DNA of 64,000 bases from Staphylococcus pettenkoferi. GTDB taxonomy: Bacteria; Bacillota; Bacilli; Staphylococcales; Staphylococcaceae. The notes beneath the pieces were generated by a model. It saw only the letters and a list, made by a program, of their open reading frames with translations, did no database searches and was not told the DNA's origin. Location of the stretch: positions 62,001 to 126,000 of the forward strand of contig NZ_JANSKK010000013.1 of NCBI RefSeq assembly GCF_026659735.1, read 5' to 3'. A program made the position numbers and the translations under genes. Shown in pieces: positions 1-9,276 of this stretch. How positions within the stretch are numbered: the stretch's first letter is position 1; the number at the start of each line of letters is the position of its first letter.

Positions 1-402
1 ACGTTCTACATGATTACAGATTTAATTCATCTCAAACAGTTTATCTTTAATTTCTACGCTGGCTTGAATTTAACTGAGTGGATGTATTTCACTTATCTCT
101 TATCTGGCGTCTTTCTCGCACTATACTGTCTCGTACTCATGTTCCGTGAAATTCGTTATTTCACTCCGTATCGCTGGTTCAATCGCGCACTCATCTTGAT
201 CATGATGTGCTTAAACGGTTTCGGTATTTACATCGGTCGATTCTTGAGATTACATTCCGTTTATCTCATTAACGAACCTCTACGTATCGTCCGTAAACTC
301 GTAACGCAAGTTGACTTGAAAGCGATGGCCTTTGTATTGTTGATGGTCGCCCTTCAACTCTTACTCTACATCTTTATGAAAGGAGTTCGTAGCTTCAATT
401 AA
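1..402 (+). CDS. DUF1361 membrane protein, 5' end cut by the window
   Basis: The reading frame is open to base 1, so the first ATG at 10 need not be the true start. The visible part is about 130 residues with four hydrophobic segments (roughly 25-45, 57-75, 85-100, 105-123) separated by short basic loops. The stretch around GIYIGRFLRLHS matches what I recall of DUF1361 proteins, which are multi-pass membrane proteins of about 200 residues with no known function. The stop at 400-402 is one base from the ATG of the next gene, so the two are probably translated together. Confidence 0.6.
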   Translation, partial: TFYMITDLIHLKQFIFNFYAGLNLTEWMYFTYLLSGVFLALYCLVLMFREIRYFTPYRWFNRALILIMMCLNGFGIYIGRFLRLHSVYLINEPLRIVRKLVTQVDLKAMAFVLLMVALQLLLYIFMKGVRSFN

Positions 403-403
403 T

Positions 404-673
404 ATGAATATCTTATTATTTATTATCATTATTATCTTACTGCAATTGCTCATCGGTCATCTCTGGCACAAAGTTGGCATAAGCCGTGGAGTCGCAATCA
501 TTTTGTGCTGTCTTCCACTGGGCATCGGACTTTTCCTAATGCAGCTCTTCTACTACGAACGCCGTTATCCACATTGGGAGCTTGATAAGGCGACGAAATT
601 GCCATTAAAGTACATCTATCTTCTGACCTTTATCGAATTCGTCGCATTATATATTTGTATTTTTAAAATGTAA
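404..673 (+). CDS. small membrane protein, unknown function
   Basis: This 89-residue protein has an isoleucine- and leucine-rich N-terminal membrane segment (about 3-20), a second at about 28-50 and a third at about 68-86. The loop between the second and third carries a YYERRYPHWELDK stretch. It starts one base after the DUF1361 stop (TAATATG arrangement) and is followed at once by a hairpin terminator, so it ends that operon. I do not recognise a family. Membrane location is inferred from hydrophobicity alone. Confidence 0.55.
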   Translation: MNILLFIIIIILLQLLIGHLWHKVGISRGVAIILCCLPLGIGLFLMQLFYYERRYPHWELDKATKLPLKYIYLLTFIEFVALYICIFKM

Positions 674-678
674 GCTAA

Positions 679-717
679 AAAGAGCAGGACAATGAACACG
701 CCATTGTCCCGCTCTTT
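679..717. terminator. bidirectional hairpin terminator
   Basis: A 16-bp stem (AAAGAGC-AGGACAATG with its complement, one mismatch) with a 6-base loop lies between two converging genes. It has T-rich flanks on both strands, so it can end the + operon and the - gene at 732-1055. Confidence 0.8.
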
Positions 718-731
718 CCTTATTAACTATA

Positions 732-1055
732 TTAATTGAACAATCCATGCTTTTTATCCAATAAATGATTGGCATCTGCGTAAAGATACATTAACGTTCC
801 AAACAAAGCAAAGGATAGTACAAACAATATCAACGTTAATATCGTTGCTCGTTTGAAATGTTTAATAAACGCAATAAATAAAATTCCACCATTATATAGG
901 AAGAAAAGACCAAATAATACGAGCATAATATTAATATCCGCGAAAAAGATATTGAATAAAAGCACGATTACTGCAAATACGACAAATGGAATTCGAATGA
1001 AATTACGTTCAAATTTATATTGTCTTTCGTAATAATCTTCATTATGATTAGGCAT
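732..1055 (-). CDS. small membrane protein, unknown function
   Basis: This 107-residue protein has a charged N-terminus (about 1-20, rich in D, E, Y and R) followed by hydrophobic segments near 22-40, 44-64 and 72-92. The start at 1055 is preceded by a GGAG-type ribosome binding site. It stands alone between the bidirectional terminator and the CobW gene on the same strand. I do not recognise the family. Three membrane passes are inferred from sequence. Confidence 0.55.
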   Translation of the reverse strand: MPNHNEDYYERQYKFERNFIRIPFVVFAVIVLLFNIFFADINIMLVLFGLFFLYNGGILFIAFIKHFKRATILTLILFVLSFALFGTLMYLYADANHLLDKKHGLFN

Positions 1056-1128
1056 AATCTCGTCGCTCCTTTTCCTTAATTATACTGTAAATCATGCATG
1101 AAAGATTGTCTATTTCATGACGTTCTCA

Positions 1129-2073
1129 TCACGTAAACTGCAACATATCCAACTGGTTTCTTAATCGATTGAGATCCATTCCCTCTCCTATTAACACAAG
1201 CGTTAATGGCGCGTTCCCTTCTACCACTTCATAACTTGGCATGCCAGATGCATATTGGAAGAAATATGTAGTTTCGGGCATATCTCGAAAGCGCATATAG
1301 CCTTTTAACCGCAAGACGTTGGAAGGCAATTTCAAGATGAATTGGTAGAACAATTGACGCTGGACCGGACTTGTAAAATTGTAGACAAGACTATTGATAC
1401 CGAGATGGTGTTTCTTGCTAGACCTATTCGCCGTGCCTTTAGGGTCTTCCACAGGCTTAATCTGAGCGAGGTCTACTTGGCCATAAGATGTATACACGCG
1501 TGGCGCAAAGGTATTACTTTGAGATAACCGTTGATCGATGTGTTTCAATTGATCATCCGCAATTAAATCTGTCTTATTGACAATGATAAAATGACTCGCG
1601 GCAAGCTGGTCACCCATTAACCGTGACATATCTGATGAATACGCATCCATTGTAAGTAAATTCTGGGCATCCGCTACTCCGATAATGGTAGGCACAGCTA
1701 AGCGGTCCGTTAAATCTGGAAACTGACATGCCGTATAGATATCGAGTGGCTGAGCGATGCCTGTTGCTTCTATTATAATATGCGTCAAAGACTGATCTTT
1801 CGTTAAATCCATGAGTTGATCGATTAATTCTACGCTAGAATCACAGCACACACAACCATTCAATATTGGATACACCTTTGTTTGACTCTGCTTTATGTCA
1901 TCATCAACGTAAAAATTTCCATATTCATTAAGGATAATAGCTAATTTCTCATCATTATTTAATAATTGTTTAATATACTCATTAAGAAAGGTCGTTTTAC
2001 CACTCCCTAGAAATCCGGTGATAATTGTAACCCGCACTTCTTCATTTGTTCTTTTCTTCATATTATCACTCAT
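1129..2073 (-). CDS. CobW/COG0523-family G3E GTPase (metal chaperone-like)
   Basis: This 314-residue protein has the P-loop GFLGSGKT at 20-27, the family CxCC metal motif as NGCVCC (C74, C76, C77), an ATGIAQP switch-like segment, and an NKTDL base-recognition motif. These identify the G3E family of P-loop GTPases that deliver Zn2+, Co2+ or related ions to client proteins. A C-terminal CobW_C domain occupies roughly 220-310. No Zur-type palindrome is visible upstream, so which metal it handles cannot be said. It faces away from mgrA and seems to be monocistronic. Confidence 0.85.
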   Translation of the reverse strand: MSDNMKKRTNEEVRVTIITGFLGSGKTTFLNEYIKQLLNNDEKLAIILNEYGNFYVDDDIKQSQTKVYPILNGCVCCDSSVELIDQLMDLTKDQSLTHIIIEATGIAQPLDIYTACQFPDLTDRLAVPTIIGVADAQNLLTMDAYSSDMSRLMGDQLAASHFIIVNKTDLIADDQLKHIDQRLSQSNTFAPRVYTSYGQVDLAQIKPVEDPKGTANRSSKKHHLGINSLVYNFTSPVQRQLFYQFILKLPSNVLRLKGYMRFRDMPETTYFFQYASGMPSYEVVEGNAPLTLVLIGEGMDLNRLRNQLDMLQFT

Positions 2074-2314
2074 TTCTTCTTAAAAGTTTGTGTAAAAAAT
2101 AAATATTATATTTTATTTGACCTTTAGTAGTTATCTCAGTAATTATCTTCTTACTTGATAAAACAAGGGATATCTTCTACACTTTAATCATACTTTATTT
2201 TAGCAATGCAGTGCGAAAAAGTATTTTAAAAACTTTGTATCACACAACAAAGACGGATTCAAATCCGAATACAGAGAGAGAAAATTACGGATAGAATGTC
2301 TGGAGGAGAACTTT

Positions 2315-2755
2315 ATGTCTGAACAACTTAATTTGAAGGAGCAACTTTGCTTTAGTTTGTACAATGCTCAAAGACAAGTTAATCGCTACTATTCAAACAA
2401 TGTCTTCAAAAAGTACAAACTTACTTACCCACAATTCTTAGTTCTTACTATATTGTGGTCAGAGTCACCAGTCAATGTTAAGAAAGTTGTTACTGAACTT
2501 GCATTGGACACTGGTACAGTTTCACCACTACTAAAACGCATGGAACAAGTTGATTTAATCAAACGTGAACGTTCCGAAATTGACCAACGTGAAGTGTTTA
2601 TTCATTTAACAGAGAAGAGTGAACAAATTCGTCCAGAATTAGATTCTGCCTGTAACGAAGTAGCTGAAGCAACTTCACTTACAGAAGACGAATTTAGAGA
2701 GCTTAACCGTTTACTCGGTAAGATTATCACTGCTTTTACTGAAAAAGATAAATAA
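2315..2755 (+). CDS. mgrA: MarR-family global regulator MgrA
   Basis: This 146-residue winged-helix protein is nearly identical to S. aureus MgrA (NorR/Rat) over the first 110 residues, including the segment from [13 protein letters not shown] through [12 protein letters not shown]. The redox-sensing cysteine known from MgrA is present as C12. MgrA is a global regulator of autolysis, efflux, capsule and surface proteins. The start is preceded by a strong GGAGGAG site. The neighbours (CydDC-type ABC genes, then uppP) match the S. aureus order. Confidence 0.95.
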   Translation: MSEQLNLKEQLCFSLYNAQRQVNRYYSNNVFKKYKLTYPQFLVLTILWSESPVNVKKVVTELALDTGTVSPLLKRMEQVDLIKRERSEIDQREVFIHLTEKSEQIRPELDSACNEVAEATSLTEDEFRELNRLLGKIITAFTEKDK

Positions 2756-2808
2756 TAGACAATTGTTATATATAACTCATATCACAATGGTATATGTGTG
2801 AAGTACAA

Positions 2809-2840
2809 GCGGGAGATGAATCTCAAGGTTCATCTCCCGC
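2809..2840. terminator. bidirectional hairpin terminator after mgrA and cydC
   Basis: A perfect 12-bp stem (GCGGGAGATGAA and its complement) with an 8-base loop lies between the converging mgrA and cydC genes. Confidence 0.75.
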
Positions 2841-2890
2841 TCTACATATCATATAAAGAAAGAACGCCTTCGTACTATATCTCTACATTT

Positions 2891-4549
2891 TTAAGATAAT
2901 TCAACTACACGTTTCAAATATGAATCGGTAGACATCAATGTATCATAACGATCAAATTCCACAATTTGCCCTTCTATGACGACGGCAACCTTATCAAACT
3001 GAGGTAAGATATCAAGGTCATGCGTGGCCACGATTAAAGTCTGCGCATGTTCGTGAAGCACATTCATCACTTTATCGGCAGTCGCACGATCTAGCGCCGT
3101 TGTTGGTTCATCGATAACCCAGACCGGTAAGTCGCGCAGTAACAAACGTGCAATGCCAAGACGCACTTTCTCTCCGCCTGACAATGTTTGCCCTTCTAAA
3201 GTTATCTGCTTATCTAAATCTAGGTGTCTTAAGTCTAGCACATCTAATACAGTACGTAACGTCGCATCATCAGCGTCACTGAGTAAGTTTTCTCTCAACG
3301 TACCATCAAATAATTGTTGCGATTGCAGGGACCCACTCATGTGCGAATATTTCTCATCATCAGTGAGTTCATGCGTCGGTACACCTTGAATCATCACTTG
3401 ACCCGCTTCACTTTGATACAAACCTAAGATAAGTTGTAGCAACGTACTTTTACCAGACCCAGAAGGACCAATCAACGCCACATGCTCTCCTGTTTGTATA
3501 CGTAAACTCACATTATGGAGCAAGCGACTTTCTTGATTCGCATATCTGAAATCCACCTCACGTACGTCAATCTCGTATGGCTCAGACGCAGATATCGCGT
3601 TCGTATGTGACGCCTCTTGAGACGTAAGGTGCGCAATCACCTCATTAATATCATGCCACGCGCGATCTGTTTCCGCTTTGTAGTAAGCCACATTGCTCAT
3701 CGGTACAGCTTGTTCAAACAACGTAAGCAACATGAGAACGATACTCGTTAAGTAGATGACATTCACGTGACCAGCTTGTACTTGAGCGACGCCAAGCCAC
3801 AATGTGAGAAAGAGCGCGATCATAGATACGAGGTTCAATCCAAGATCATAGAACGCGATAAACTGCTGTTCCTTATGACTTGAACGTTGGTAGCGTTTAA
3901 GATCTTCCTCCGCCATTTGGTGATAGGTCTCTTGTTGATTAAAACGAGAAAGTTCTGAATAACCGGCTTTATAATCGTAAAAGCGTCCTAAAAATTGCGA
4001 TTCATCTTGCGCCACTTGTTGCATATAACGCTGAGCTTTCTTCGCACTCAACCACGGCAATACACCTAAAGAAATGCCCATGCTTATCAAGATGATTAAC
4101 GCGTGAACGTATGAAAAGAAGATCATTGTTACCAATGTAATGATAGCAGTGGTTCCGATAACAATTGGCGGATAGTATACTCTTAAATAAACATTCTGTA
4201 AGGACTCCACGCGATTAACGATACGTGCGAGTAAATCACTTGAGCGAAAGCGGCGATACACATCTGGAACGACAGGAACAAGACCGCGATACATTTGAAA
4301 ACGAACGTCACGCAACATCGTAAACGTCGTCCGATGAGAAAGAAGTCGTTCAATGTAACGTGCAATCGCTCTGAGAAAGCCAAACATTTTAACTGAAACA
4401 ATCAAGACCATTAAGGCGAAGAGCGGCGCACCTAATGCACTTTCTGTCACCATATAGCCACTGAGAAAGAACATGCCCAGTGCAACTAAACTGCCAATGA
4501 TACCTACTAATATTGAAAGAATCAGATCTCTATCCGGTCTAATCTTCAT
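2891..4549 (-). CDS. cydC: thiol reductant ABC exporter subunit CydC-like
   Basis: This is an ABC half-transporter of about 552 residues: six membrane helices in the first ~300 residues, then an ATPase domain with GPSGSGKST (Walker A), LSGGEK (signature) and VWVIDEPTTALD (Walker B). With its partner upstream it forms a heterodimer of the CydDC type, which exports glutathione or cysteine and supports cytochrome bd assembly in other bacteria. I placed the start at 4549 (MKIRPD), behind AGAGGTG. This overlaps the end of cydD by 11 bases and implies coupled translation; an alternative GTG lies at 4570. The substrate is inferred from the family. Confidence 0.75.
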   Translation of the reverse strand: MKIRPDRDLILSILVGIIGSLVALGMFFLSGYMVTESALGAPLFALMVLIVSVKMFGFLRAIARYIERLLSHRTTFTMLRDVRFQMYRGLVPVVPDVYRRFRSSDLLARIVNRVESLQNVYLRVYYPPIVIGTTAIITLVTMIFFSYVHALIILISMGISLGVLPWLSAKKAQRYMQQVAQDESQFLGRFYDYKAGYSELSRFNQQETYHQMAEEDLKRYQRSSHKEQQFIAFYDLGLNLVSMIALFLTLWLGVAQVQAGHVNVIYLTSIVLMLLTLFEQAVPMSNVAYYKAETDRAWHDINEVIAHLTSQEASHTNAISASEPYEIDVREVDFRYANQESRLLHNVSLRIQTGEHVALIGPSGSGKSTLLQLILGLYQSEAGQVMIQGVPTHELTDDEKYSHMSGSLQSQQLFDGTLRENLLSDADDATLRTVLDVLDLRHLDLDKQITLEGQTLSGGEKVRLGIARLLLRDLPVWVIDEPTTALDRATADKVMNVLHEHAQTLIVATHDLDILPQFDKVAVVIEGQIVEFDRYDTLMSTDSYLKRVVELS

Positions 4550-6185
4550 TCGTGGTTTCACCTCTTCCACTCACATACTTCGGTTCGGACTGACGACGCG
4601 CATCACTATAATGAATACCCCCGTCACGGAGAACGACGTGCTGTTGAACGTAATTTAACGTAGAGGCGCGATGGGCAATCATTACCATAGCTGTACTATT
4701 AAAATGTGTCTCAATTGTCTCTTGAATCAACTGCTCGATTTCAATATCAAGCCCCGTCGTAGGTTCGTCTAGAATAATCAAATCAGGCCGTAACAGTAAG
4801 ACACGAGATAGTTCCAAACGGCGCATTTCACCGCCTGACAACATCTCTCCACCTTCACCTATAGACGTATCTAATCCACGTCTCAAGTGGCTCACTTTAT
4901 GTTTCAATCCCACTTCCTCTAACACCTGCCAAACGTCCTCATCCGCGTATGACTGGAACATCGTAACGTTCTCACGTATCGTTGCGTTAAACAAATATGG
5001 AGATTGGCTTAACATCCCTATTTGTAACTGAGGAGAAGCATGCGTTACAGTTCCATGCGTTGGTCTTAAAGATTGTGCAATCAATTGCGCAAGCGTCGTT
5101 TTCCCTACACCACTTGGACCGACGAGCGCAAGATGTTCACCTCGATGTATATCTAAGTTAATGTGTTGCAACACTTGAGGCTGTTGACTATCGTAACGAA
5201 AGCTGACATCCTTGAGTCGAACTAACGGTGCTTGCGTCGTATCATAAGCGGCCGTACGTTGCGTATCTTCCGTTTCGTCTAACATATCAAAGACCACATC
5301 AGCTGCTCCCTCGCTTTGTTTACCAGTATGGAATGACTGACCGAGATCTTTAATCGCGTTATAGAACTCAGGCGCAAAGAGAAGTGCGATGACTGCCGTT
5401 TCGAAAGAAATATTATGGAATAAGATGAGCCCTAATCCTACTTCCAAAGCGACAATCCCAATCCCTAACATACTGATAAATTCCAACATTAGTCCGGAAA
5501 GAAAGGCACTTTTCAAGATTTGCATCGTCAGCGTTCTAAAGCGCGTACTTTCTTGATCCACTGAAGCGATAGAATCTTCCGTCTTTCTAAAGAGTCTGAG
5601 CGTGACGAGTCCTTGGACTTTGTTTAAGAACCGTTGACTAAAATGATTAAGATACGTCATCTTGTCTTTCGCTTCGTCTCGTGTTTTCAAACCAAAAACG
5701 ATATAGAACAGAGGAATGAAAGGTGCTGTCACTAACATGATTAAGGCAGTGTTAAGATGAATCACACACATCGTTACGATAATGAAAGCTGGCACGAGCA
5801 TCGATTTAAACACTTGTGGTAGATAATTATTAAAGAATGGAGCGATATCATTGATGCTTTGCGTTAACGATGCGAACTGAGCGCCAATTGGCTGAGTGAG
5901 TCGCCGATTTAACATCGCATTTCTGAGCCGATACTGCACACGTCCGGCTAAGTGATTACCTACCATGTCATTGGCGCTAGTGAATAGTGCGCGTAACAAT
6001 AAACTTACTAATAGAATCGCCCACACTGTGAAATGTGGCGCTTCACCATGCATGAGAATACGATGGAGCACTTTACCAATTGCTATATTCTGAACGATAA
6101 CGGTACTCGCCACACCTACACTCATCAAACCTAATAACAACAGAAACCATTTATATTGAAATGCATATTGCATGAGTCGTTTCAC
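4539..6185 (-). CDS. cydD: thiol reductant ABC exporter subunit CydD-like
   Basis: This is an ABC half-transporter of about 548 residues: an N-terminal six-helix membrane domain and an ATPase domain with GPSGVGKTT, a MLSGGEMRR signature and LIILDEPTTGLD. It is the first gene of a two-gene operon with cydC. The start is most likely the GTG at 6185, spaced 6 bases from GGAGGTG; the ATG two codons earlier sits too close to that site. It diverges from uppP. In S. aureus the same ABC pair lies between uppP and mgrA, so the order is conserved. Confidence 0.75.
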   Translation of the reverse strand: MKRLMQYAFQYKWFLLLLGLMSVGVASTVIVQNIAIGKVLHRILMHGEAPHFTVWAILLVSLLLRALFTSANDMVGNHLAGRVQYRLRNAMLNRRLTQPIGAQFASLTQSINDIAPFFNNYLPQVFKSMLVPAFIIVTMCVIHLNTALIMLVTAPFIPLFYIVFGLKTRDEAKDKMTYLNHFSQRFLNKVQGLVTLRLFRKTEDSIASVDQESTRFRTLTMQILKSAFLSGLMLEFISMLGIGIVALEVGLGLILFHNISFETAVIALLFAPEFYNAIKDLGQSFHTGKQSEGAADVVFDMLDETEDTQRTAAYDTTQAPLVRLKDVSFRYDSQQPQVLQHINLDIHRGEHLALVGPSGVGKTTLAQLIAQSLRPTHGTVTHASPQLQIGMLSQSPYLFNATIRENVTMFQSYADEDVWQVLEEVGLKHKVSHLRRGLDTSIGEGGEMLSGGEMRRLELSRVLLLRPDLIILDEPTTGLDIEIEQLIQETIETHFNSTAMVMIAHRASTLNYVQQHVVLRDGGIHYSDARRQSEPKYVSGRGETTNED

Positions 6186-6352
6186 ATTCATCACCTCCAT
6201 CAATTATAAATCTTCACGTTGAAATATAAATCAATTCGCTTACTGGAACTTTAGACTGAATTAATAGAATTAGTAGCAAAATTTAAAATTCATGTGCTAT
6301 GATAATGAATTGAAACGAAGATAATACTAATGAATATGAAAGTAGGTAAATT

Positions 6353-7228
6353 ATGATCATCATTGAATTGATTAAAGGGATTATACTCGGTATCGTTGAA
6401 GGTCTGACTGAGTTTGCCCCTGTATCTTCTACTGGGCATATGATTCTCGTAGATGATATTCTCTTGAAATCGAAAGAATTTCTCGGGCCTGAATCGGCTT
6501 TTACCTTTAAAGTAGTGATTCAACTCGGCTCAGTATTCGCAGCAGCGTGGATCTTCCGCGAACGTTATTTCGAAATGTTACATATCGGTAAATATAAGAA
6601 CGAACCTGTGGACGGCTTCCGCTCTAAACCGAAACGGCTAAACTTGTTCCATATCTTGATTGGTATGATTCCTGCAGGTATACTTGGCGTGCTCTTTGAC
6701 GATTTGATTGAAGAATATTTATTTAGTGTACCTACAGTGATGATTGGGCTACTCATCGGCGCATTCTACATGATCGGTGCTGATATCGTGAGTCGTCGCA
6801 TCAAGAACCCACAAACGGTCGATCAGATCAGCTATTTCCAAGCGTTCGTGATTGGTCTATCTCAAGCTGTAGCGATGTGGCCAGGGTTCAGTCGCTCAGG
6901 CTCAACGATTTCTACGGGTGTATACATGAAGATGACGCATAAATCTGCATCTGACTTCACCTTTATCATGTCCGTACCAATCATGTTAGCCGCAAGCTGT
7001 CTCTCACTTGTGAAACACATTGGTAGTATTCACGCGACAGATATCGCCTTCTATTTCTTAGGTTTCGTGGCAGCATTTATTGTTGGCTTAATCGCAATCA
7101 AGACGTTCCTACATTTAATCAATAAGGTCAAATTAATTCCGTTCGCTATCTATCGTATTATCTTAGTCGTGATCATCGCCATTCTTTACTTTGGTTTCGG
7201 CTTAGGTACAGGCATTAGTGGTGAATAA
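6353..7228 (+). CDS. uppP: undecaprenyl-diphosphatase UppP (BacA)
   Basis: This 291-residue integral membrane enzyme removes the terminal phosphate from undecaprenyl diphosphate, recycling the lipid carrier used for peptidoglycan and teichoic acid; it confers bacitracin tolerance. The family motifs are EGLTEF at 16-21 followed by SSTGH at 25-29, and PGFSRSGST at 177-185, which hold the catalytic Glu/His and the phosphate-binding Ser/Arg. About eight hydrophobic segments are visible. It is transcribed alone, diverging from cydDC, and ends at a strong hairpin. Confidence 0.95.
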   Translation: MIIIELIKGIILGIVEGLTEFAPVSSTGHMILVDDILLKSKEFLGPESAFTFKVVIQLGSVFAAAWIFRERYFEMLHIGKYKNEPVDGFRSKPKRLNLFHILIGMIPAGILGVLFDDLIEEYLFSVPTVMIGLLIGAFYMIGADIVSRRIKNPQTVDQISYFQAFVIGLSQAVAMWPGFSRSGSTISTGVYMKMTHKSASDFTFIMSVPIMLAASCLSLVKHIGSIHATDIAFYFLGFVAAFIVGLIAIKTFLHLINKVKLIPFAIYRIILVVIIAILYFGFGLGTGISGE

Positions 7229-7239
7229 TAAAACGCACT

Positions 7240-7303
7240 TAAGGATATGTTCAGACATGGTGATTTGATGACACCATCGCTTAGTCTGAGCATATCCTTT
7301 TTA
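7240..7303 (+). terminator. terminator after uppP
   Basis: A long hairpin begins AAGGATATG and closes CATATCCTT, with an inner TCAGAC/GTCTGA pairing, and runs into a TTTTTA tract just downstream of uppP. Confidence 0.8.
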
Positions 7304-7368
7304 CTATCTCAACTAGATCTAGAAGAGACGTGTTATAATAAAAGGAACAGAGACAAGTTGAAGCTAAA

Positions 7369-7394
7369 GTTTACCGCCGAACTTTAAGGGGTAT
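7369..7394 (+). promoter_or_regulatory. sigma-B-type promoter
   Basis: GTTTAC at 7369-7374 and GGGTAT at 7389-7394 are separated by 14 bases. This is a near-perfect match to the staphylococcal sigma-B consensus GTTTAA-N12-15-GGGTAT (one mismatch). It lies 38 bases upstream of the ATG at 7433 and should drive the three-gene operon 7433-9068 as part of the general stress response. Confidence 0.75.
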
Positions 7395-7432
7395 TAGACT
7401 ACATAGTAAAGATGAATATGGAGGCAACGTAT

Positions 7433-8032
7433 ATGGATAAACAGAAACTTATTCGCACAATCGTGACAGTCGCACCAGTATTTCTCGTGCCGTTAATCAC
7501 TGAACGTAAACGTATCAAAGAACATCCAGATGTTAAACGCGCTGCTGATGCTACAGGTCGTGCATCGAAGAAAGTCGCGCACAAATCAGTCGACTTTAAA
7601 GACGCGGTCGTTGATAAATCTGGAGACGCTAAAGACTACGTTGTTGAAAAGAAACATCAATATGATCAAAAACGCAGATTGAAACAAATCGCGAAACAAA
7701 ATGATCCGAAATACATCGAAAAGCAAGAAAAGAAACAAGAGAAGAAAGACCGTAAAGAAGCGCATAAACTCGACAAAAAGCTAGAGAAACAAGCTGAAAA
7801 ACGTCGTAAACAAGAAGCAAAGGTACAAAAACAAAACGAAAAACAACACCAAAAAGATCTTAAAAAAGCCGATAAAAAAATGAAAAAAGCTGGCTTCACA
7901 CCGAGCGAACTTGACGATGCCGCTACGCAAAAGCGTAAACAACTTACTCACGAACAAGTTCAGAACGAACAAGCAGAGCTCGCTCAGAAAGATCGTCGCG
8001 CTGCTACTCATCAAGACAACGGTGCACACTAA
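7433..8032 (+). CDS. lysine-rich, coiled-coil stress protein, unknown function
   Basis: This 199-residue protein has a short hydrophobic N-terminus (about 6-20, containing VAPVFLVPLI) and then an almost wholly charged helix-forming region. The section from about 80 to 165 consists of dense K, E and Q runs typical of a long coiled coil. The start at 7433 is chosen because GGAGG lies 8 bases upstream; the earlier in-frame ATG at 7412 has no ribosome site. It is the first gene behind the sigma-B-type promoter and is followed, one base later, by the YaiI-type gene. It could be membrane-anchored and resembles YtxH-like stress proteins only in general form. No family assigned. Confidence 0.7.
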   Translation: MDKQKLIRTIVTVAPVFLVPLITERKRIKEHPDVKRAADATGRASKKVAHKSVDFKDAVVDKSGDAKDYVVEKKHQYDQKRRLKQIAKQNDPKYIEKQEKKQEKKDRKEAHKLDKKLEKQAEKRRKQEAKVQKQNEKQHQKDLKKADKKMKKAGFTPSELDDAATQKRKQLTHEQVQNEQAELAQKDRRAATHQDNGAH

Positions 8033-8033
8033 G

Positions 8034-8489
8034 ATGTTTAATCGCATACTTATAGATGGAGATGCTTGTCCAGTTATTGATTCAATCGTTGAACATACTG
8101 AGGGAACAGGCATCTCCGTTCTTATATTACGCAGCTATAGTCATTTCTCACTGAATGATTATCCTGAACATGTCGAGGTCACGTATGTCGATAATGGCCC
8201 AGATGCTGTTGATTACAAACTGCTCGCAATCAGTCGCTCCACTGATTTAGTCATTACACAGGACTATGGTTTGGCAAGTCTACTTCTCGACAAAGTGTAC
8301 CAAGTTCGTCACCACAATGGTAAGCTATATAATAGTACAAATATTCAACAACTACTCGATCAGCGACATCAATCTGCCCAATTACGGCGCAGTGGCGTTC
8401 GTACGAAAGGACCTTCAAAATTTAGTGCAGAACAACGACGTCAGTTTGAACAAGTACTCGAACAGTTGATTGAACACGAGACAAGATAG
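8034..8489 (+). CDS. YaiI/YqxD family protein (DUF188)
   Basis: This 151-residue protein begins IDGDACP and carries VDNGPDAVDYKL and VITQDYGLASLLL, the acidic motifs of the DUF188 family (PIN-like fold). The family's function is not established. The start at 8034 is one base after the previous stop; the much longer open frame upstream lies antisense-free inside the previous gene and is not needed. It sits in the middle of the sigma-B-type operon, and its end overlaps the ribosome site of the next gene. Confidence 0.85.
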   Translation: MFNRILIDGDACPVIDSIVEHTEGTGISVLILRSYSHFSLNDYPEHVEVTYVDNGPDAVDYKLLAISRSTDLVITQDYGLASLLLDKVYQVRHHNGKLYNSTNIQQLLDQRHQSAQLRRSGVRTKGPSKFSAEQRRQFEQVLEQLIEHETR

Positions 8490-8501
8490 GAGGAAACAAT
8501 T

Positions 8502-9068
8502 GTGAAACGAATTGCAGTGTATTGCGGTGCAAGCAAAGGCCGAAACGAAATTTATGTCAAAGAAGCCTACCAACTCGGCAAGTATATGGCAGAACAAGGT
8601 TACGAGCTCGTCTTTGGCGCTGGTTCCGTGGGCATCATGGGTGCAATACAAGATGGTGTACTTGATGCAGGCGGTCATGCGATTGGCGTGATGCCTAAAA
8701 TGTTAGACGAGAAAGAAATTACAAGTCAGAAAGTGAGCGAACTCGTACTCGTCGATTCAATGCACGAGCGCAAGAACAAGATGACTGAACTCGCAGACGC
8801 CTTTATCATGGCACCCGGTGGCGCCGGCTCGCTTGAAGAATTCTTTGAAATGTATAGTTGGTCTCAAATTGGTATTCATCAGAAGCCCATTGCCGTCTTT
8901 AATATCAACGGCTTCTTTGAACCGCTTCAACATATGTTAGACGGGATGATTTCCGAAGGCTTTATCGATGAAAAATACAAGAATCTCGCGCCTTTATGCG
9001 ATACAAAAGAAGATTTACTCGAAACGCTTGAGAACTATCAGCCACTCGGTGTGCGTACGTACGATTAG
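8502..9068 (+). CDS. LOG-family protein (TIGR00730), nucleotide phosphoribohydrolase-like
   Basis: This 188-residue Rossmann-like protein has the family motif PGGAGSLEE at 105-113 (consensus PGGxGTxxE, here with Ser for Thr) and MHERK at 87-91. Members cleave the N-glycosidic bond of nucleoside 5'-monophosphates; some act on cytokinin nucleotides, although the bacterial role is often unclear. It uses a GTG start at 8502 behind AGGAGG and is the third gene of the operon with the sigma-B-type promoter. Confidence 0.85.
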   Translation: MKRIAVYCGASKGRNEIYVKEAYQLGKYMAEQGYELVFGAGSVGIMGAIQDGVLDAGGHAIGVMPKMLDEKEITSQKVSELVLVDSMHERKNKMTELADAFIMAPGGAGSLEEFFEMYSWSQIGIHQKPIAVFNINGFFEPLQHMLDGMISEGFIDEKYKNLAPLCDTKEDLLETLENYQPLGVRTYD

Positions 9069-9142
9069 AGAATAAGTGGTGGTTCGGGTAAAGTGCGTGG
9101 TTGTTGCGCGTGTGACATTAGCGTTTCGTTTCAATATAAGAG

Positions 9143-9185
9143 CGCCAGTCGGGTCGAGGATAAGTTTGAACCTCGTCGACTGGCG
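9143..9185 (+). terminator. hairpin after the LOG-family gene
   Basis: CGCCAGTCG/CGACTGGCG forms a strong stem with inner CGAGG/CCTCG pairing. The T-tract after it is weak (TGAATTTATATT), so termination efficiency is uncertain. Confidence 0.55.
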
Positions 9186-9276
9186 TGAATTTATATTGGA
9201 TAAGGAAGGTTTAAATTGCGGAGATTTAAAAGTAATTAACGCTGAGTCATTTAACCAATAAAATCTATGTCCCTAT

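Noticed and set aside
6290-6352. Fur box near ATGATAATGAATTG upstream of uppP
   Set aside because: Only one half-site is good; the second arm does not form the 7-1-7 repeat.
7911-8033. Longer N-terminal reading of the DUF188 gene
   Set aside because: The extension overlaps the upstream gene in another frame, lacks a ribosome site and does not match the family opening IDGDACP.
7629-8113. Cysteine/phenylalanine-rich open frames on the minus strand opposite the lysine-rich gene
   Set aside because: Composition is the mirror of the Lys/Glu-rich gene on the + strand; no ribosome sites.
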